Of a stretch of 64,000 nucleotides of DNA, positions 21,134 through 30,987 are shown piece by piece; position 1 is the stretch's first letter, and every line of letters starts with the position of its first letter. The translations under genes were made by a program, and so were the position numbers. Below the pieces are notes generated by a model that ran no database searches, was not told the DNA's origin, and saw only the letters and a program-made list of their open reading frames with translations. This stretch comes from Onchidella celtica (taxonomy: Eukaryota; Mollusca; Gastropoda; Systellommatophora; Onchidiidae): the NCBI GenBank assembly GCA_963931925.1, contig OZ007582.1, forward strand, positions 33,235,730-33,299,729. The letters run 5' to 3'.

Positions 21134-24100
21134 TTAAAATACCCTGCTCAGGAAATCGGCACAGACATTTTCTCTGCCTTTTACGTAGTGAATCCTGAAT
21201 CGATAAGACTGTAAAAATAAACTCCATCGTAATAGCTTTGGACTGTCAAACTTGGCAGAGTTCAAAAACTCTAATGACTGATGGTCAGTTTGGAGCACAA
21301 ACTCCTTTCCATACAAATACAAAGTAAACTTTTTTACAGCCCAAACAATAGCTAAACATTCGCGCTCTGAGACCGAATATTTTGTCTCACGAGGCAATAG
21401 CTTACGACTAGCATATGCCACAGGGTACAACTTTCCCTCGTGTTCCTGCATAAGACTAGCGCCTAATCCGCGATCTGATGCATCAGTTGCTAAGACAAAC
21501 TCTTTGGAAAAATCTGGCAAACATAACACGGGTTTGGAGATAATGACATTCTTCAAAGAGGTGTACGCTTTCTCCTGCGTTTCATCCCACTGAACTATAT
21601 TGGGCTGACCCTTTCTAAGTAAATCAGACAATGGTGATGCAATCGCTGAAAAGTTAGGAATAAATTCATGGTAATATCCCACTAATCCTAAGAATGCTTT
21701 CACTTCCTTCTTAGTGGTGGGTCTGGGTGCGTCTCGTACCTTACATACATTCTCTTCTAACAGGCCAATCATACCTTCTCCCACTAAGTGTCCAACAAAG
21801 TCTACTTCAGACGTTCCAATCAGACACTTCGATGGTCTTGCAGTTAATCCAGCTTGGTCCATCCTCTGCAGTAAGTCCTTGAGAGTCTTCACATGCTCGT
21901 CGAATGTCTCTGTATGAATCAGCAGGTCGTCCACATATGCTGTCACATTGTTCATTCCACGGATCAATGGCTTTACGATCCTGTTCAGCGTGGCTCCTGA
22001 GTTCATCATCCCAAAAGGCATCCGAATGAATTCATAGTGCTCGCCCATGGTGACGAACGCCGTCTTGGGAATGTCTTGCTCTCGAACTTTCACTTGCCAG
22101 TATCCCTTGCTCAGGTCAATCCGAGAGAATAATTTTCCTCTCGAGAGACTCTGAAACACTTCTGATGGCGCTGCTGTCGGATGAGGGTCGAATACTGTGA
22201 TCTTGTTTAACCTCCTGTAGTCGATGCAGACTCGGTTGGATCCGTCCTTCTTCTTGACGACAACAATAGGTGAAGCATAAGCTGATGAGCTCCTTCGAAT
22301 GATGCCCAGCCGTTCCATGGTGCTAAGCTCCTCCTTCAATGAGTCGCGCATAGCGTAGGGCACCGGGTATGGTCGTTGACGAACTGGTACCTCTGTCGTC
22401 AGGTCGATGCGATGTTCACCCAACTGGCAGCATCCAGGGAGATTGGTGAAGACATGCTGGTAATTCTTCACCACATTGCAGAGTTCTTGACGTTGTTCCG
22501 ACGTCAGTTGCGTTCCGTACTGGACATCTCTGTAGCCTTCATTCTGGTCCCAGCTTCCTAGGTCGGTAAGGTCCTCCGTCGTTCCACCATTGTCGCCTTC
22601 CAGGTCGCAGTCCTCGATGACTGTCATGCTAGCTGACTCCACGGGTTGACTCTTGTCTATCAGGTCGTCCTCTGCTAGTACAGTCTCAGCACTATCACCG
22701 CCGCCGTCCTTTATGGCGTTGACATGTCCAGGCGTGGTATCTCTCCTACTGTTGTCCATCCCACACATCTCGGTCACAATAGGTCTCGGTTCCGTTGCCA
22801 CTGCTGCTGCTTTTGACGTCCTTGGAATGTATCTCTTGAGGAGGTTGGCGTGCAAGGTCTTTTCTTTTGCACCCATCTTGACTCTATAGTCGTTGACACC
22901 GACAACTGAGACTACCTTATATGGTCCCTTCCATTGGACTAGGAGCTTGTTAGTGTTCGTCGGCAGTAGCACCAACACTTCATCTCCGGGGCGGAACTTC
23001 CTCTCTCGCGCCTTCCGGTCGTAGTAGGTCTTCTGTCTACCTTGAGCCTTGGAGAGTTCTTCCGTCGCTAACTTCCATGTGTCCTCCAGCCTCTCACGTA
23101 GTTCCATGACGTACTGGTAACTGGTCTTCGTTTCCGGCTCCTCTACGTCCTTGGTCCATAGTTGTCGTAAGATGTGCATGGGTCCTCTCACAGTTCTCCC
23201 ATACAGCAACTCGAATGGGGCAAACTTGGTCGACTCTTGGGGAACTTCACGATATGCGAAGAGCAGCGGGTTGATGTATCTGTGCCACTGCTTGGGTTGC
23301 TCTGCGCACAGTCGTCTCAATGTTTTCTTCAGTGTGCCGTTGAATCGCTCCACCAACCCGTTGCACATAGGGTGGTAGACTGTAGTGGTCGACTGTCGAA
23401 TTCCCAGTAGTCTATTCGTTTCCTTCATGACATCTGACATAAATTGGGTCCCTTGGTCCGACAAGATCTCTTCGGGCACACCCAAACGGCTGTAGATGTT
23501 CACTAAGGCTTCTGCTACCGTTTCTGCGTCGATCTTCTTCAAGGGTGTGGCTTCGGGGTAACGAGTAGCGTAGTCTATGTACACCAGGATATACCGATGT
23601 CCACCTTCACTTGGGGGGTCGATAGGTCCTACTAAGTCCACGGCCACTCGCCTAAATGGTACGTCCACTACTGGCATACTCTGCAGGTGCACCTTTGGGG
23701 TCGCTCCTTTGTTCACCGTCCTCTGGCATATGTCGCATGAGCGGCAGTATCTCGCGACGTCACCTTCAATTCCAGGCCAATAAAAATTGCTCATAACTCT
23801 GTCTTTGGTTTTCTTCACGCCGAGGTGTCCTCCGACGATCGAGTCGTGGGCTACACTCAGTACATACTCTCTCAGTTTCTCGGGTAGTACCACTTGCCTT
23901 ATAACCGTCGCCTGTCTCAGGTCCTTGTAGATCCGGTACAGTACTCCTCCATGTTTCTCAAAATGAACAGATTTATTGCCTCTATTAGTTGGGATCTTCT
24001 TCTGCTCTAACTTCCTAATGACTTCGTCTTCTTCTTGGAGTCGGATAAGTTCCTCTCTATCCACTCCCGCGTGCCGTTCTGCCCTCGGCACCTTCAGCGA

Positions 24101-25642
24101 CGTAGACCGGTCCTTCCTCTTCTCCTGGGCCCTCGTGGTCACCGCTCCTACCATCACCTCAGTATCAGGGTCGTACGGATCCTTCGCTCCGTCCACGTTC
24201 CCGACTACTAGGTCGCAGATGGTCTCCGGGAGACACAGCGCCGTCACTTTGCCCGTCAGGTAAGGCGTCTTCACGTCGATAACGGCTTCCTCCGCCGCTA
24301 GCAAGGAGTTATCGATCCTCGCGATAAGTTTCTTCCCACCGGTGAGCTGTCCGTCGTCCACCAGTGCTCGCCGCACCACTACACCTTCACAGCCGGTATC
24401 TCTTAGGACATCTACCGCTCGATTTCCAATCAAGCCCTTCATCACTGGTAACTTCAGTTTCTCCACGGTCCTTCCGTCACTGCATCCTCCGCACGTAACA
24501 GGCACCGCTAACTGTAGCTTCCCGTCCTTCATTACCGCTTGAACGTTGATGCTGGTGTCAGCCGTCGTCACATCTTGTCTTGACGACTCGTCCGCCGCTA
24601 TAACTACGGCCGCCGCCGCCTTGTTCGGCTTGCCTCGTCCCATATCCTTCTGGGCTGGACACATCCTCCGAACGTGGCCTGGCTTTCCACAAAGGTAACA
24701 TTTCAACTCACCTTTGTCGTTTAACTTTGCACGACACTCCGTCGCCTTGTGTCCCGGCCTCTGGCACCTATGGCAGACCTGTGGGCTTCTGTCTCCGTTG
24801 GGCCTCTGTCGCACTGGCCGGCTCTGCAGTCTGGCGCTCCCGCTGAGCGTCCGGTTCCTCGCTACCAGGTACGCCTCCGCGGAATCTGCGATGTCCTGTA
24901 GCGTCTTTGGTTTCCTCTCCCTCACATGGGTTGCAAGGTCTGGTGGGCAGGCATCCATGAATTGCTCTCTGACGAACAGATCTCTCACTCCTTCGTAGGT
25001 CTCCTCCGTCTTCGACAGCTTTATCCACCTCTCTAGATAGGTCTTGATCCTGGTCAAAAACATTCCAACATCTTCTCCATCTTCAGGCTTACCTTGTCTG
25101 AACATGAGTCTGTATCCGTCCTCTGACAGGTTGTACCTCTTCTGCAACGCTTCCTTAACCTTGTCGTAGTCCTTGGCTTCGTCGATCGGTAGTCTGCAGA
25201 AGCACTCCAAAGCTCTCCCGGTCAGCAGGGCAGACAGTGATGTCGTCCAGGTGGGTCTGGGCCATTCAGCTGTCTCAGCAAACCTCTCAAACCGCAGCAA
25301 CCAGCTATCCAGATCGTCCTTCTTGTCCTGAAATGCAGGTAGCTTGGGTCTCTTGGAACTGGCGTGGTCGCTGGTCCCCTGCGTCGACTCGCCTCCACGC
25401 TGATGGCGGATCCTCTCCATCTCCAGCTCGTGTTGTCGTTGAGCCTCCTTCTCTTGAGCCTCTATCTTCAGTTGCTCCATGCGATCTTGCCTCTCTCTCT
25501 CCATCTTCAGTTGCTCCATGCGCTCTTGCCTCTCTCTCTCTCTTTCCTCCCTTAGGCCTTCACGGATGTAATCCTGTCTCTCCTTCCCAGTGAGCTCCAA
25601 GGCGTCTGCTTCCTGGCTAAGCCTTCCAATAGCCTCTGACAT
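21134..25642 (-). CDS. Gag-Pol polyprotein of the GMR1-type Gypsy element
   Basis: 1502-residue frame. In order: a Glu/Arg/Gln-rich coiled coil (about 15-85); a Gag capsid-like domain with ALLTGRALECFCRLP (about 95-270); two CCHC zinc knuckles, CHRCQRPGHKATEC and CYLCGKPGHVRRMC (about 288-330); an aspartic protease with DTG (about 412); integrase with an HHCC zinc domain (about 600-645), a DDE core containing DLVGPI and SDQGTQF, and a GPY/F module LLVQWKGPYKVV (about 904); reverse transcriptase with AYVDDLLIH (about 1234); RNase H with ATDASDRGLGASL and QTDHQSLEF to the end. The integrase lies before reverse transcriptase. Gag and Pol share one frame without a visible stop between them. No envelope frame was seen; the 770 bp between the stop and the 3' LTR looks non-coding. 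Confidence 0.93.
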   Translation of the reverse strand: MSEAIGRLSQEADALELTGKERQDYIREGLREERERERQERMEQLKMERERQDRMEQLKIEAQEKEAQRQHELEMERIRHQRGGESTQGTSDHASSKRPKLPAFQDKKDDLDSWLLRFERFAETAEWPRPTWTTSLSALLTGRALECFCRLPIDEAKDYDKVKEALQKRYNLSEDGYRLMFRQGKPEDGEDVGMFLTRIKTYLERWIKLSKTEETYEGVRDLFVREQFMDACPPDLATHVRERKPKTLQDIADSAEAYLVARNRTLSGSARLQSRPVRQRPNGDRSPQVCHRCQRPGHKATECRAKLNDKGELKCYLCGKPGHVRRMCPAQKDMGRGKPNKAAAAVVIAADESSRQDVTTADTSINVQAVMKDGKLQLAVPVTCGGCSDGRTVEKLKLPVMKGLIGNRAVDVLRDTGCEGVVVRRALVDDGQLTGGKKLIARIDNSLLAAEEAVIDVKTPYLTGKVTALCLPETICDLVVGNVDGAKDPYDPDTEVMVGAVTTRAQEKRKDRSTSLKVPRAERHAGVDREELIRLQEEDEVIRKLEQKKIPTNRGNKSVHFEKHGGVLYRIYKDLRQATVIRQVVLPEKLREYVLSVAHDSIVGGHLGVKKTKDRVMSNFYWPGIEGDVARYCRSCDICQRTVNKGATPKVHLQSMPVVDVPFRRVAVDLVGPIDPPSEGGHRYILVYIDYATRYPEATPLKKIDAETVAEALVNIYSRLGVPEEILSDQGTQFMSDVMKETNRLLGIRQSTTTVYHPMCNGLVERFNGTLKKTLRRLCAEQPKQWHRYINPLLFAYREVPQESTKFAPFELLYGRTVRGPMHILRQLWTKDVEEPETKTSYQYVMELRERLEDTWKLATEELSKAQGRQKTYYDRKARERKFRPGDEVLVLLPTNTNKLLVQWKGPYKVVSVVGVNDYRVKMGAKEKTLHANLLKRYIPRTSKAAAVATEPRPIVTEMCGMDNSRRDTTPGHVNAIKDGGGDSAETVLAEDDLIDKSQPVESASMTVIEDCDLEGDNGGTTEDLTDLGSWDQNEGYRDVQYGTQLTSEQRQELCNVVKNYQHVFTNLPGCCQLGEHRIDLTTEVPVRQRPYPVPYAMRDSLKEELSTMERLGIIRRSSSAYASPIVVVKKKDGSNRVCIDYRRLNKITVFDPHPTAAPSEVFQSLSRGKLFSRIDLSKGYWQVKVREQDIPKTAFVTMGEHYEFIRMPFGMMNSGATLNRIVKPLIRGMNNVTAYVDDLLIHTETFDEHVKTLKDLLQRMDQAGLTARPSKCLIGTSEVDFVGHLVGEGMIGLLEENVCKVRDAPRPTTKKEVKAFLGLVGYYHEFIPNFSAIASPLSDLLRKGQPNIVQWDETQEKAYTSLKNVIISKPVLCLPDFSKEFVLATDASDRGLGASLMQEHEGKLYPVAYASRKLLPRETKYSVSERECLAIVWAVKKFTLYLYGKEFVLQTDHQSLEFLNSAKFDSPKLLRWSLFLQSYRFRIHYVKGRENVCADFLSRVF

Positions 25643-25730
25643 GTTGTAGATAGCTTGTCGATGATATTCCTACAATAAACTATGTAAATAAATCTAGTAA
25701 TTTTGATCTGGTCCGCTCGAATATGGTCGG

Positions 25731-25748
25731 ATCCCGGACGAGCCCCCA
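25731..25748 (-). other. Primer binding site, tRNA-Pro type
   Basis: Minus strand reads TGGGGGCTCGTCCGGGAT, complementary to the 3' end of tRNA-Pro and identical in form to the primer site of murine leukaemia virus. It starts 3 bp after the LTR. Confidence 0.85.
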
Positions 25749-25751
25749 ATA

Positions 25752-26329
25752 TGTAACAGCTGAGGTTGTTCTAGCACGTTATAGTAGGGGGGAGTTAGTT
25801 GATCTAACTACAACCCTTTAGAAAACGAAACTATTACAGCTGTAGAATAAATAAACACGAGATCCGACGATAGATTAAATAACACTAAAGTTTAATAACT
25901 GAATAGTGAACAATAAATTACTAGGAAGACACCAGCGAAACTAAATATCTACGCCACACAAAAGGAAACTCACTTACTCACCCCCCACCACTCACACAGG
26001 TCTATATATATAAACATTTCTATAGAAAGTTCCCGAAATAAACGTTACCTTTGCCCTCGCACAAACTAACCAATCACGCATCAATACGTCATCAGGTTAC
26101 ATCACCCAAGGCCAAATCTGGCGTAAACATTCGTTTCCACAGTGTTATCGAATGTTCGGGAACATACTAATATTTACTGAACGAGTCAAAACACCTGACA
26201 ACAAGCGAGCGAGGAAAAAAACTACTCACTAGAAAAGAAGGTCAGGTCACGGAGTACATGGACACACGCTCAGCCACCAGCACAACAACAAAACCGGGGG
26301 AGGGCAAGGGGTAGCCCGCAGATGCTACA
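25752..26329 (-). repeat. 5' LTR of the GMR1-type element
   Basis: 578 bp, beginning (minus strand) TGTAGCATCTGCGGGC and ending CAGCTGTTACA. It appears identical to the LTR at 19787-20364. Confidence 0.9.
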
Positions 26330-26882
26330 CACACCAAAAATTACTGATTATTATGCTTTTTCATAGTGCGGCTTGGCCGATACAGTTGTATGTATTTTTC
26401 TTTGAGCAGTTGGGGACGTGCCCACTCGGTTGGTTGGTAGGGAGGGTTGGGTAGGAAGTAACGTGGGGGGCACCTGCATAGCGGTAATGCCCATTCAGAG
26501 GTTTTCCCGGAGAACAGTTTCGAGACTAGTAGGCGCCGGCATGTCTAGGGAAGTGTCACACTACTCACTTTGATGCCCACCAGAGATGTTACATGATGAT
26601 TGTGTGCCATAACCCAGTGCGAGTGGGGGAGTGAAGGTGGTATGGAAAGGCCTGCTTGCCTGGGTCAGACGTCTATTGCCGTGTATTGAATACGCCAGAG
26701 CATGTTTGATTTTTTTTTTAAAAATCGGGGTTTTCAGAACACGGCACTTCTAGAAGCAAGTGATGGCCAGCTGACTGTCCGTTTACCTGGGTCAGACGTC
26801 TATTGCGTATTGGAGACGCCAGCCCATTTTTTGATTAAAAAAAATTTTTTTTTCGGAATATAATGGAAAGAAAGGGGAGGTC

Positions 26883-27045
26883 TGCGGGAGCTCATCCACG
26901 CATCTGTGGCCAAATTAGACAGACGAGTGGCAGCCATTCGAAACTGTGAAACACAGTAGCTGAAAACTGTCATTAAGTCACAGAATTTGCAAATCTCTCC
27001 AGAACTCTTGGCCTCTGCAGCACCCATTAAACGGAGGAAAATGAA
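26883..27045 (+). pseudogene. C-terminal transposase fragment of transposon copy 2
   Basis: Counterpart of 3871-4036 with the same end before TAG (KRRKMK). One small insertion relative to copy 1 (CACAGTAGCTGAAAAC against CACAGTTGAAAAC) shifts the frame within it. Confidence 0.45.
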
Positions 27046-27813
27046 GTAGACCAATAAATTCTACATAAACCGAGTGTACAACTGTATTTTTTATGTGTAA
27101 TATGTCAAGTGCAGGATCGCCGTAAATTTGAGCCTGTGGAAAATTTAACATTACATTCTATCCTACATAACTCTGAATTGAAGAACTTCTCAATGATGCA
27201 GTCAAGTAAGTTAAGAAATGTTACATATTCTTATTATTGTGTGTTCATTTCTTCTCGCTAGTGGGAGGAGATCACGTTAAATTTTAAGTTTGAAAATTAT
27301 GACCTCTGACGCATTTGTTAAATTACTATTCATCTCTGTAGCTGTTTATCTCTGTGACAGTATTTGGTACAGATGTATAATTTCGTTTACGCGTGTATGA
27401 TATGTCAATTATTTAGCATGTATGTATTAAAATGTAGTCGATGAAATAGTTTGAGCGCAGTGTTTGCGTTTGTTACTCGAAAAATACAACATAATAAAAG
27501 CGCTCCGCCGGAAAGGGAATCCCCCCGTGAACACAGGCGGCTGACCCCGTTGACCTGGGTCGTGACCAGGTCACGATACGGAGAGCGGACCGGGCCGCTC
27601 GGCAACTAGATTACTGCTTGTTAACAGCCGTGTTCCCTTTCAATTGGCTTTGTCGGGTGCGTGCCTCGTTCTTTTTGGTTTTGTTTTGCCATGCCCCAAG
27701 GAGCCCCGCTTGCCTATTTATTTATAGGCCTAGTGGAATTTTGTCTGAGTGACTGTGATAGTATCAAACAGGAAGTCATTTGACCTAACGCTGAACATTA
27801 GTTTTACAATTTA

Positions 27814-28549
27814 CAGTGGTCATCGCCTAACAGCACGGTACCCGGGAGACAGCGTTTAGTGTGCTGGTAGGCGAACGTGCTGCTAGGCGTATCTACGGAA
27901 GGGAACCATGCGGGCATGTGCACTATGTAATTAACATGCTTACGCTTCATAAGTGTCCCTGAACTCATCATTGGAGACTAAGGCCTTATGCCTTGCGGTA
28001 AATTAAGGCCTAATCATGACAAAATTGGAAAGAATCCGACCAATCGAATGCAAAAGCCGATCAGATGCAAAAACCAATCAAGTGCTACGAACGTTTTCTC
28101 TGTTCTTTCCTATCCGCCCAGTCAAACCTTTGCAACTGATTAGGGCGGTCACAAACCTTCTGTTGTTCCTGCCCCCCACCCATACAGTTAGTTTGATCTA
28201 CATACGCAACTGATCAAAGCAGCGCCACCGCCATATGTCCATTGTAAAGAGCGCGTGTCTGTCTGGCAAGAGATTAATGTAACTGATTGAAGTAGCGGCA
28301 CCTTCACAGGTTCATTGCAAATGGCGCCTCCTGCCTGTCTGGTGGTCAAGTACATGTAATACACTTCGTTTGTAAAACTTTTTCATCTCTTTAATATGAA
28401 ATTTTAAGCGTGCTCTTAGGCGAATGGTACTTAAATTTTAAGCGTGCTGTTAGAGGGGACCTTTTATATAGAAAAAATTGTTTTTTTAAAGAGCGTGCTG
28501 TTAGAAGGATCGTGCTGGTAGCCGGCGTGCTGTTAGGCGGTGACCACTG
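27814..28549. mobile_element. pogo-like MITE with repeated GTGCTGTTAG motif, 736 bp
   Basis: Ends CAGTGGTCATCGCCTAACAG and, inverted, CAGTGGTCACCGCCTAACAG, continuing CACG on both sides, each flanked by TA. The motif GTGCTgTTAGgcg occurs several times inside both ends (near 27870-27892, 28409-28423, 28440-28452, 28493-28538). A ~75 bp segment is duplicated internally around 28205-28350. No transposase frame. Confidence 0.75.
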
Positions 28550-28789
28550 TATTAAGAAAGATGCCCCAAAACATGTTTAACCCAGACAATACTGGGTATC
28601 TCAGTTAGACCTGGTAGCAATAAACAGAATGGTAATCATATTTTAACCAAGCCTAATGGAACATAAAAATGTGAAAATATAAAATATTGGTTAATTAAAG
28701 TTAAAACCCAGATTTCATTGGCCAGTACCAATACTGTCCAAAAAACCCTGATTCTATAGGCCAGCACCAATGATAGTAAATAAATCCAG

Positions 28790-28990
28790 TGTTGGCGAAT
28801 AAACCCAGGCTGTATTCACCGATAATGGTGGCAGATAAACCTGGGCAGTAACCACCGGCGGTAATGTTGGCGTTGGCCGAGGCTGTATCCGCTGATAATG
28901 GTGGCAGATAAACCCAGGCAGTATCCGCCGATAATGTTGGTGGATATAAACCTGAGAAGTATCCGCCGATAATGTTGGCAGATAAAATGG
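28790..28990 (+). repeat. Minisatellite, about five units of 36-38 bp
   Basis: Imperfect tandem copies of GATAATGTTGGCAGATAAAC followed by CCAGGCAGTATCCGCC. The middle units are best preserved and the outer ones are degenerate. Confidence 0.7.
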
Positions 28991-30166
28991 CTGCCTTATT
29001 ACATTAGATCTAGATCTATATCTTTCCAGTTTTTATTATTGGTTTTTAACAATTAACTGTCTTATCATAAGCACACACCTTGAAGTAACAGAAAGTAGAA
29101 TTGGCCACTATTGAGGTCAGTGGCTTTAGAAAGATAGTTCTGAATTCTCAGTTCATTATATTATCTGCCCAGTAATCCTGTTGTGTCTTATGGTACTAAC
29201 TTGCGCCATTATAATTTAAATGCACATCTAACTATAGGCAGGTAAAAATTTCGTACCTGATAGACAAGTTTACTTTACTGTATGGAAATTGGAGCAAATG
29301 AGTTGGGGGAAAACGGAGTCAATGCCTGTCAATAATTTTATCATCACAGAAACAGAGAAATTGGCCACATATATTTTGTTTGCTGGGTTTATATTTGGTG
29401 AGGTAATTAGAGAGATATTCTGTTGCTTTGTTTAAACTGGGATTAAGTACTATATGCTGTGAGAACTGGAAATACAGACTTTTTTTTTTCTTCTTACTTC
29501 TGCCTCAGTCATGAAAGTTTGTACTTGGAAAAGCAATGGAAGTTTGACAATATAAAGGTGAACGAATGATGGAGATGGGAATGTCAAGATAGTTATGTAA
29601 CAAGTTTGTGCTTGCCTTAAAAAACAGTTTGTTCACCTAGAAATACTGCAGCATAACTCAGCTCTGACAAAACTAGGCTCAATTCATTGGAAAGATGTTA
29701 ATACATGTTTTAAACAGCTTTTAAATGCAGAAAGTTCTTTAGTTTGAGACACTATTTAACAATAAAGCCTATATCATTGCATCTCACCTCAAGTACTTTA
29801 TCCAAAACTCTTTTAAGGCTAATCACTAATCCACCAGTTTATGTGTGTTATTGCACGTGACGGGAGTAAATATGACACCCGTTGTGCAAAATAACCCAAC
29901 CGGGCCAACCACTGAGACAGTGCAACAATATAGGCAACATGAGAGGGTGAGGCTTACTGAACACTTGTGATCTCTGTGTTTGCCGTTTCATTGATGAATC
30001 CTCTGAATGCATGTCAGAGATTTAAAATGTTGGAGATTGGAATGTTTTATTGCTAAGATTTCCATCCCAGACAAAGAAAAACCTTTATGATTTCAGAATT
30101 TCTAGATTCTGCCATAATTAAGCTTACTTGTAAATTAACACTTTACCATTTCTGTTTTTCTCTTAG

Positions 30167-30241
30167 ATTCATAGATGTTCAAGCTGTGGCAAGATTTTAA
30201 AGAGTAAAATACAGGAAATCACAAGACATCATCTCAGAGAG
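30167..30241 (+). other. Candidate 75-bp exon with a zinc-finger-like frame (weak)
   Basis: TTTCTGTTTTTCTCTTAG acceptor, then an open 25-codon frame IHRCSSCGKILKSKIQEITR HHLRE, then donor GTAAAC. CxxC followed by paired His looks like a metal-binding unit. It does not join in frame with the following exon, which has an in-frame stop before the start ATG. It could be a 5' leader exon or belong to another transcript. Confidence 0.3.
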
Positions 30242-30806
30242 GTAAACAGGTCTTTTGTTTTCGGAATAAATTGAAGCAAAAGTGTGTTATGCTTTTGAAC
30301 AAGGGCTTCAAATTGATTGATGCTAGTGTTGGAGAAATTGAAACTTGGAATAAACACTTTCAGCATGAGTTTGGTCTATTGTATATCATTGTGAAGTGAT
30401 ATCAGGTAAATGAAAGAGGTTGAAAATTTGTAATCTGGTGTCAACACATTACATTTGCTTTGTGTAGGGACTTTGTCAGTACAGCCAGTGCCAAATAATT
30501 GGGAAAGTAAATTTAAATGTGTTAATTTACAAGTCAGCATTATAGTGACGCAACTGAGGAACTAGAAAGGACAGTGGGTTTTGTCACCACGGTATTCAGT
30601 TGCCTAAAAATTGGTGAAAATTACATGTAATTAATATAAAGAGGCAATGGTAACATTTTTCTGGAAGTTGAATAACATATTATGAGCGCATGCAATGTGA
30701 CAAGATCTGATTGACACTATAACCATATAATTAATCCACACACAGATTTTCCTGGTTGTTGGTCTGGGTACCATCATATATTTTTGTGTTTTGCACTTTG
30801 TTGCAG

Positions 30807-30987
30807 ATTATACTTCTTTGGTGGCTTGTGCTGGCAGTGGCATCACGTAAGCAGATCTGCCGAGGGAACTGAGATTTCTTCCAAGGTGGGGCATTTTGTC
30901 TCTGAGACCACCAGCTGTCATCCATTATGAGGCCTAGTGGGAAAAGAGATGCCGCCGTGGCAGCAAATGCAGCGATAAAAGACAAAG
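30807..30987 (+). CDS. GPATCH8: GPATCH8-like gene, exon 1 (start ATG at 30927)
   Basis: A probable acceptor (TTGTTGCAG) at 30806 suggests an earlier leader exon. In-frame TGA at 30903 precedes ATG 30927. Codes [20 protein letters not shown] plus one base and ends at donor GTAGCC. The next coding exon is 13.4 kb away. Confidence 0.7.

Larger units (their letters stand above)
19787..26329 (-). mobile_element. Ty3/Gypsy LTR element, GMR1-type gene order, looks whole
   Basis: 6543 bp, coding on the minus strand. Two 578 bp LTRs (25752-26329 upstream, 19787-20364 downstream) read as identical over their length. CACAC flanks both ends (19782-19786, 26330-26334); the paralogous uninserted copy at about 3310-3330 shows the single-copy target. 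A tRNA-Pro-type primer site lies 3 bp inside the upstream LTR. One long frame covers Gag to RNase H in the order Gag-PR-INT-RT-RH, whereas ordinary Gypsy elements have INT last. No breaks seen. With identical LTRs the insertion must be very recent. Confidence 0.93.
18860..27632 (+). mobile_element. TIR DNA transposon copy 2, split by an LTR element
   Basis: Same family as 2402-4618. Begins CACGGCTGTTAA at 18860 and ends TTAACAGCCGTG at 27632, with TTCC on both sides (18856-18859 and 27633-27636), a 4 bp target duplication as in Chapaev elements. Its own sequence (about 2225 bp) is 18860-19786 plus 26335-27632; the rest is the Gypsy element and its 5 bp duplication. It differs from copy 1 by scattered substitutions and small indels. 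Internally deleted and non-autonomous. Confidence 0.75.
27633..30806. other. Intergenic region before the GPATCH8-like gene
   Basis: Holds a TA-flanked MITE (27814-28549), a GC-richer minisatellite (28790-28990) and a candidate small exon (30167-30241). The remainder is AT-rich and unassigned. A promoter for the downstream gene must lie here, but no motif decides its place. Confidence 0.4.

Noticed and set aside
23174-25593. Several plus-strand frames of 60-118 codons
   Set aside because: They overlap the long polyprotein frame in antisense and show no family features.
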